A DNA stretch of 9,821 nt from Candidatus Zhuqueibacterota bacterium RBG_16_48_16 (GTDB taxonomy: Bacteria; Zhuqueibacterota; Zhuqueibacteria; Residuimicrobiales; Sediminimicrobiaceae): positions 18,144-27,964 of the forward strand of contig METF01000266.1 of NCBI GenBank assembly GCA_001771235.1, given 5' to 3'. Each line of letters starts with the position of its first letter. Within the stretch, counting starts at the first letter, position 1. The position numbers and the translations under genes are program-made. Below the pieces are notes generated by a model, which was not told the DNA's origin, did no database searches, and saw nothing but the letters and a program-made list of their open reading frames with translations. Shown piece after piece: positions 6,601 to 9,821 of the stretch.

Positions 6601-7784
6601 TGATGAGCTTTGAAACCGCTGAAGAGGGCGTTCCGCTGAATATCACCGGACTTATGGAGGCCGACGCATTCGGGCAGTTGCAGCTTTCAGGCTACACACC
6701 TTATGAAAAGTTTTATTTTGCCGGGCCTCACGACCGTCCCTTGATGCGGGGTCTCATCAATTTGCGTGATTTTCGCTTCATGTTTCCGTTCGATGAGAAT
6801 GCCTCGCAGCCGACTGGGTTTATTCAAGACCTCTTGATAAGCATCGAATGGAATGTGGCTGTCTTTGGAGTAAAGGATGTGAGATACGTTAAAACGCTGC
6901 CCGGAGCATTTGACAATGTTTATGTGAATCTGCAATTGGAGGAGAAATACGGCGGGCTGGATTTCGGTGGCCAGGTAGAGGACGAATCATTTCGCATCGA
7001 CGGCCAGGTGCGGTCAACGAGCGGCATCATCGAGTACCTTGATATGAACTTTCGCGTCGACTATGTTGGCGCCGAGTTCGATAGAAGCGATTTGATTCCG
7101 GTTGTTTACGGCCAGGCCAGGACGACCGTAACGGATTCGCTGGGTGCGAGCTCGCAAATTTTTCTGACCATGCAAACCGTCGATGAGACCATGGATAAAA
7201 TGCCGGTTGATGATATCGTTCGTCAGGAACAAGGCCGGGGACGGTGGACCGACATCCGGTTCAAATTGTCGACAGACAATCCCAATTTTGGTGCGACCGA
7301 AGCACAAATCCTGGCTTCACTGGGCTATTCGACGGAAACCTTGTCCACCAAGGCCTTTGATGCGGTTGGCATTGGAACCGAGAACTATCTTTTTCGTCCC
7401 ATATTCAAGCCGGTCGAGCGAAAGATCGAGCAATTATTCAGCCTGGATTACGTTCGCTTTAGCTCGCGCTTTACTCGTAATTTCATCGCCTTGAACCTGA
7501 ATTACAATCCGCAGCTCGACGCACGATTAGCCTTGCTGCAAAGCACAAAGCTCGTTGTCGGCAAGTATCTTTCAAGCCAACTTTTCTTTCAATACACAGG
7601 ACAAGTGGAAACCGGCCGCGAATACCTATACCAGCACAAGGGCGTCGGACTGCGCCATACGTTGGGGATGGATTATCGAATCAACCCGCAACTGATGTTG
7701 GAACTTGAATATGACTATAATAGTTTGATCCTCAACGATAAAGAAGATAAGAGAATCATGCTGAGGCACTGGTTCCCGTTTTGA
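3618..7784 (+). CDS. tamB: TamB family translocation/assembly or lipid-transport protein (AsmA-like), TTG start
   Basis: At 1388 residues this is slightly longer than E. coli TamB (about 1260). The N-terminus is an uncleaved-type signal anchor: basic KARR (2-5) then a hydrophobic segment (about 6-22). The long middle is beta-rich, as expected for the hydrophobic groove of AsmA/TamB/Vps13-like proteins. It repeats a G-S/T-L/F-x-x-P motif near 367 (GSLANP), 468 (GSLKKP), 794 (GSLKKP) and 907 (GTFERP), with a looser copy near 319. The C-terminal DUF490/TamB domain spans about 950-1388. Its typical marks are a GIIEYLDMNFRV segment near 1137, a P.L.LG-like block (FGATEAQILASLGYS) near 1220, and a GKYLSSQLFF segment late in the protein; the chain ends in Phe. 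Known or proposed roles of the family are outer-membrane protein assembly with TamA or BamA and phospholipid transfer across the periplasm. bamA follows after 89 bases with no terminator visible, so the two may be co-transcribed. No tamA is in view. Confidence 0.92.
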   Translation: MKARRWVLYVVLLMVGFAFVSFNGWRLIHANDRIKKFILKEVRPILGESCNIQNVSMGIGRIHLKGVSISLPDEQFSLYIGDLRIGYNLVDFLIHGFDTKNITQDLLIASPRLELIYRESPQRNKVDEPPELSFKDIEEKYDENLKQLRILRRLTVVDGEIYLRTLQGEKVQLANGIKGWLIPESPDSLQIALSGNLFTSKTNNLSIAGRVDMQKGSVVYAQAILSQYDLGMQIPHLIPKAIVFHKGLLNGSLSLSRSKAADRHFDIDGLVTVEGAEAHIFGDALHLENMDCEARIADWNIIFTKTSQHINGAAFDLFGQVRNILNPQVDLTFRSKDVDLGRFAAILGKPYGERFQGHGRATCTITGSLANPAMSTRIFANKGHFFDQPFDSLEVKARYTSANLVVEKCDFQFRGTKVRFSGAVDSVKNGDPIKGSLALAGDILPQLGSLMKRNLSSCPVWLNADFSGSLKKPVVTGDFSLHFVNKHNDSLASRAAFVIREDIATINSLEGNGSPKIYGRVNLKEQPLQFEFTVSKAQKLLSHAFALPRIDYLEKDVDVLFRIQGNRNRFDAGIELLRFEGGFFVERLALLEGEFREANHRLLADGAIVIRPDNIDPYIGQFAFSIDRKEILLDRLTFYDNIDAHYRTRNVPGSDIYQSGDISITDLKLNRILGVADSILSGTIDGDIVVESTRNSANVNGSLLLHDFYFNRKGPYSSELVFNVDSLGVHLERLEIKSKEATKIYVRGNYQPNQDNLDITVQGAGFDSRSLVRHFSTIDSLLSGQMIVDLKIQGSLKKPEVEGRVAVRNGKMIYFPFDELELTIGNTEQNIDNSAGKKFPEIHFNRIKILRSDDFVLVGEGILPMSLEDSLHITLEGKGDFLSLFKDVSPYFVHTESSGILTARLSGTFERPVLENARLQFEAGRMIFDSVVPEVTNLKGLVDFVPEEQFVHIRQLEGFMGGKWFRISNQLANDQLAERPIENLILGGDGFNLGVMSFETAEEGVPLNITGLMEADAFGQLQLSGYTPYEKFYFAGPHDRPLMRGLINLRDFRFMFPFDENASQPTGFIQDLLISIEWNVAVFGVKDVRYVKTLPGAFDNVYVNLQLEEKYGGLDFGGQVEDESFRIDGQVRSTSGIIEYLDMNFRVDYVGAEFDRSDLIPVVYGQARTTVTDSLGASSQIFLTMQTVDETMDKMPVDDIVRQEQGRGRWTDIRFKLSTDNPNFGATEAQILASLGYSTETLSTKAFDAVGIGTENYLFRPIFKPVERKIEQLFSLDYVRFSSRFTRNFIALNLNYNPQLDARLALLQSTKLVVGKYLSSQLFFQYTGQVETGREYLYQHKGVGLRHTLGMDYRINPQLMLELEYDYNSLILNDKEDKRIMLRHWFPF

Positions 7785-7814
7785 CATGTTCTAAAACACC
7801 GGCCATAATTTCCC

Positions 7815-7843
7815 TTTACAAAAAAGATTAATATTCTTACATT
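7815..7843 (+). promoter_or_regulatory. Candidate sigma-70-like promoter before bamA
   Basis: TTTACA (7815-7820, five of six to TTGACA) is followed after exactly 17 bases by TACATT (7838-7843, four of six to TATAAT), within the 89-base tamB-bamA gap. It could give bamA extra transcription independent of tamB. The region is A/T-rich, so chance matches are likely. Confidence 0.3.
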
Positions 7844-7873
7844 TCCGCTCTTAAAAAACGAATCGGTCAGGTT

Positions 7874-9821
7874 ATGAAAAAATTTTGTGCAAGCTTTTTT
7901 TTGTTCCTTTTCGTCTTTGTTATTGTTGCCGAATCGCAGGCGCAGCTCAGGTCGATACGCATATTAGGCATTTCCGTTGAAGGAAACGAAACCACCGACG
8001 CCAATATGATCCGGCTGAGCTCCGGCATAAGCGCCGGTACCGAAATTACGGCGGATGGCATCCAGGAAGCTATTCGACAGTTGTGGCGTCTCGATCTGTT
8101 TTCCGATATTCAGCTTGTTATCGACAGGGAGCTGAGCGAAGGCATTTATTTGACGATCAAAGTCAAGGAATATCCCCGTCTCGAAAGCGTGGATCTGAGC
8201 GGAAATAAGAAATTAAAAAAAGACAAGATCGATGAAATCCTTGGCTTGTACAGCTCCCAGGTGGTAAGTCCTAGCTTGCTGGCGCGGTCAAGAAATAAAT
8301 TGCTCGATAGCTATAAGGAAAAAGGATTCCTGCTTGCGGACGTACAAACGAGCACATCTCCGGGGGAAAAGGATTCATCCAGGGTCATCGTACATTTCCA
8401 TTTTGACGAGGGGAAAAAAGTCCAGATAAAAAAGATAAGCTTGTACGGCAACAATGCCTTTGAAGATAAGAAGTTGCGCAAACAATTTAAAAAGACCAAA
8501 GAAGACCGCTGGTACAGGGGTGCGGATTTCGATAAAAAGAAGTATGAAGAGGATCTGACAAAGCTGCTCGAATTTTATAATAACGAAGGGTACCGCGATG
8601 CGGAGGTTTTGCGCGATTCCCTGTATTATAGTGAAGCCAACGATGAGATGTTCATCGATATCTGGGTTTTTGAAGGCCCTCGCTATAATTTTGGCGACAT
8701 CTCCTGGGAGGGTAATAATCTTTTTACGGAGGAACGCCTTACGGCAAGCCTGGGTTTCGAAAAGGGCGATGTTTACAGCAGGAAAAAATTGGACGAGGCG
8801 ATTTTTCAAAAAGTGGGAAGTCTTTACTACGACAGCGGCTATATTTACGCAACAGCCAGTCCGCGAATCGATGTGGATGAAGAGAATGAGCTGGACGTGC
8901 ATTTTATCGTTTCGGAAGGCAAACAGGCAAAAGTCCATGAAATTGGCATCAGCGGAAATACCAAGACCAAAGAAAAAGTCATCCGCCGCGAGTTGCGCAT
9001 TTACCCGGGCGATACCTTTAGCCGCGCCTTATTGGAAAGAAGCCAGCGCGACGTATGGATGTTGAATTATTTCGCTAATGTCGAGCCAAAAGTCAATCCC
9101 ATCGATGAAGAAAAAGTCGACCTCGAATTCAAAGTCGAAGAAAAATCCACGGATACGGCCAACATGTCTGCCGGCTGGAGTGAGCGCGATAAGCTCATCG
9201 GCAGCCTCGGCGTGGCTATGGCCAACCTGTTCGGCAACGGTCAACAACTGAGCTTTGACTGGAACTTTGGTCGGTACTATCGCTCCTTCAATATCGGCTT
9301 TACCGAGCCATGGCTGCTGGATTCGCCGACTCTGGCAGGCTTTAGTTTTTACGATACTAAAAGGGATGCGAGCTATTACGGCTACAAACAGACAAGCCGG
9401 GGTGTTTCCATGCGCATCGGCCGCAGGCTGCGCTGGCCGGATAACTTTTTCAGAGGCGACTGGATTTATCGCCTGGACCAGACGAACCTTTCCGATTTCA
9501 ACCAATATATTATCGACAATAACTACAGCATCGCCCTGGAGGAATGGCCGCTGACCAGCAGCAGCATAACGCAAATTATTTCACGCAACAGCCTGGACAG
9601 GCCGGAATTCCCCACCGCCGGCTCCGAATTCTCGTTATCCACCGAAATCGCCGGTGTGGCCTTGGGTGGCAATGTTGATTTTCACAAACACAGCCTGAGA
9701 TTTGACTGGTTCAATCCATCGTTTTGGAAGCTGGGGCTCTATACCAGTTTTCAGGCCGGATATATGGAAGGCATCGGCAGTAACGGACGTATCCCCTATT
9801 TGGAATACTTTTTTGTGGGCG
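7874..9821 (+). CDS. bamA: Outer-membrane protein assembly factor BamA (3' truncated by window edge)
   Basis: ATG 7874 opens a frame that stays open for 649 codons to the window end. The product starts with a signal peptide (KK at 2-3, a Phe-rich core at about 8-18, likely cleavage after SQA at 21-23). Five POTRA domains follow, at about 28-104, 105-182, 183-269, 270-349 and 350-423. Their ends or starts show marks such as SVEGNE, DLSGNKKL, ISLYGNNAF, ISWEGNNLF and IGISGNTKT. The barrel begins near 430 with a strand-rich region containing FTEPWLLDSP and RNSLDRPEFPTAGSEF, both typical of the Omp85/BamA barrel. The conserved VRGF-type loop and final strands are beyond the edge; perhaps 130-200 residues are missing. 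BamA folds and inserts beta-barrel proteins into the outer membrane and is essential in diderms studied. AGG at 7869-7871 is only 2 bases from the ATG, a poor ribosome site, but the signal peptide supports this start. Five POTRAs argue against TamA, which has three. Confidence 0.95.
   Translation, partial: MKKFCASFFLFLFVFVIVAESQAQLRSIRILGISVEGNETTDANMIRLSSGISAGTEITADGIQEAIRQLWRLDLFSDIQLVIDRELSEGIYLTIKVKEYPRLESVDLSGNKKLKKDKIDEILGLYSSQVVSPSLLARSRNKLLDSYKEKGFLLADVQTSTSPGEKDSSRVIVHFHFDEGKKVQIKKISLYGNNAFEDKKLRKQFKKTKEDRWYRGADFDKKKYEEDLTKLLEFYNNEGYRDAEVLRDSLYYSEANDEMFIDIWVFEGPRYNFGDISWEGNNLFTEERLTASLGFEKGDVYSRKKLDEAIFQKVGSLYYDSGYIYATASPRIDVDEENELDVHFIVSEGKQAKVHEIGISGNTKTKEKVIRRELRIYPGDTFSRALLERSQRDVWMLNYFANVEPKVNPIDEEKVDLEFKVEEKSTDTANMSAGWSERDKLIGSLGVAMANLFGNGQQLSFDWNFGRYYRSFNIGFTEPWLLDSPTLAGFSFYDTKRDASYYGYKQTSRGVSMRIGRRLRWPDNFFRGDWIYRLDQTNLSDFNQYIIDNNYSIALEEWPLTSSSITQIISRNSLDRPEFPTAGSEFSLSTEIAGVALGGNVDFHKHSLRFDWFNPSFWKLGLYTSFQAGYMEGIGSNGRIPYLEYFFVG

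Noticed and set aside
8375..8938. 187-residue open frame on the - strand
   Set aside because: It lies wholly inside bamA on the opposite strand, and its translation shows no domain. The + strand frame has clear POTRA motifs across the same bases.
9029..9574. 181-residue open frame on the - strand
   Set aside because: It is antisense to the bamA POTRA5/barrel region, with no recognisable motif or start context; it is a shadow of the coding frame.
1..9821. Mobile elements, CRISPR arrays, tRNA or rRNA genes, toxin-antitoxin or defence genes
   Set aside because: I looked on both strands and saw no transposase, direct-repeat array, cloverleaf or similar signal; all long frames are accounted for by housekeeping envelope genes and mtnA.

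Overview
This window is a compact, gene-dense stretch from a diderm (Gram-negative-type) bacterium. Every gene but one serves the cell envelope or looks like an envelope component, and all genes lie on the + strand. In order they are: the 3' end of a Kdo transferase gene (waaA/kdtA, lipid A-Kdo assembly), mtnA (methylthioribose-1-phosphate isomerase, the only clear cytosolic salvage gene), a TPR-repeat lipoprotein, uppS (undecaprenyl diphosphate synthase), a 1388-residue TamB/AsmA-like protein, and the first 649 codons of bamA (outer-membrane beta-barrel assembly), which runs off the right edge.

Positions 1-1312 hold waaA and mtnA only 15 bases apart, which suggests co-transcription. The lipoprotein gene follows after a 69-base gap and ends in a strong rho-independent terminator at 2505-2532. 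A 186-base AT-rich gap with a small palindrome precedes uppS, which starts with GTG. A second hairpin with a T-run (3557-3582) separates uppS from tamB, which starts with TTG. bamA begins 89 bases after tamB with a clear signal peptide and five POTRA domains.

The right half reads as an outer-membrane biogenesis block. UppS makes the lipid carrier for peptidoglycan and surface polysaccharide precursors. TamB is thought to span the periplasm and take part in lipid transport or outer-membrane protein assembly. BamA inserts barrels. The uppS-cdsA-dxr-rseP-bamA order typical of gammaproteobacteria is absent. A uppS/tamB/bamA layout with no tamA in view fits lineages outside Proteobacteria, and an FCB-type group (Bacteroidota relatives, Calditrichota or similar) is my best guess. 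This is inferred from gene order and protein style only, and the phylum is uncertain.

I found no mobile element, CRISPR array, tRNA, rRNA or defence system. I see no convincing undescribed system; the points worth checking are gene linkages and regulatory details.
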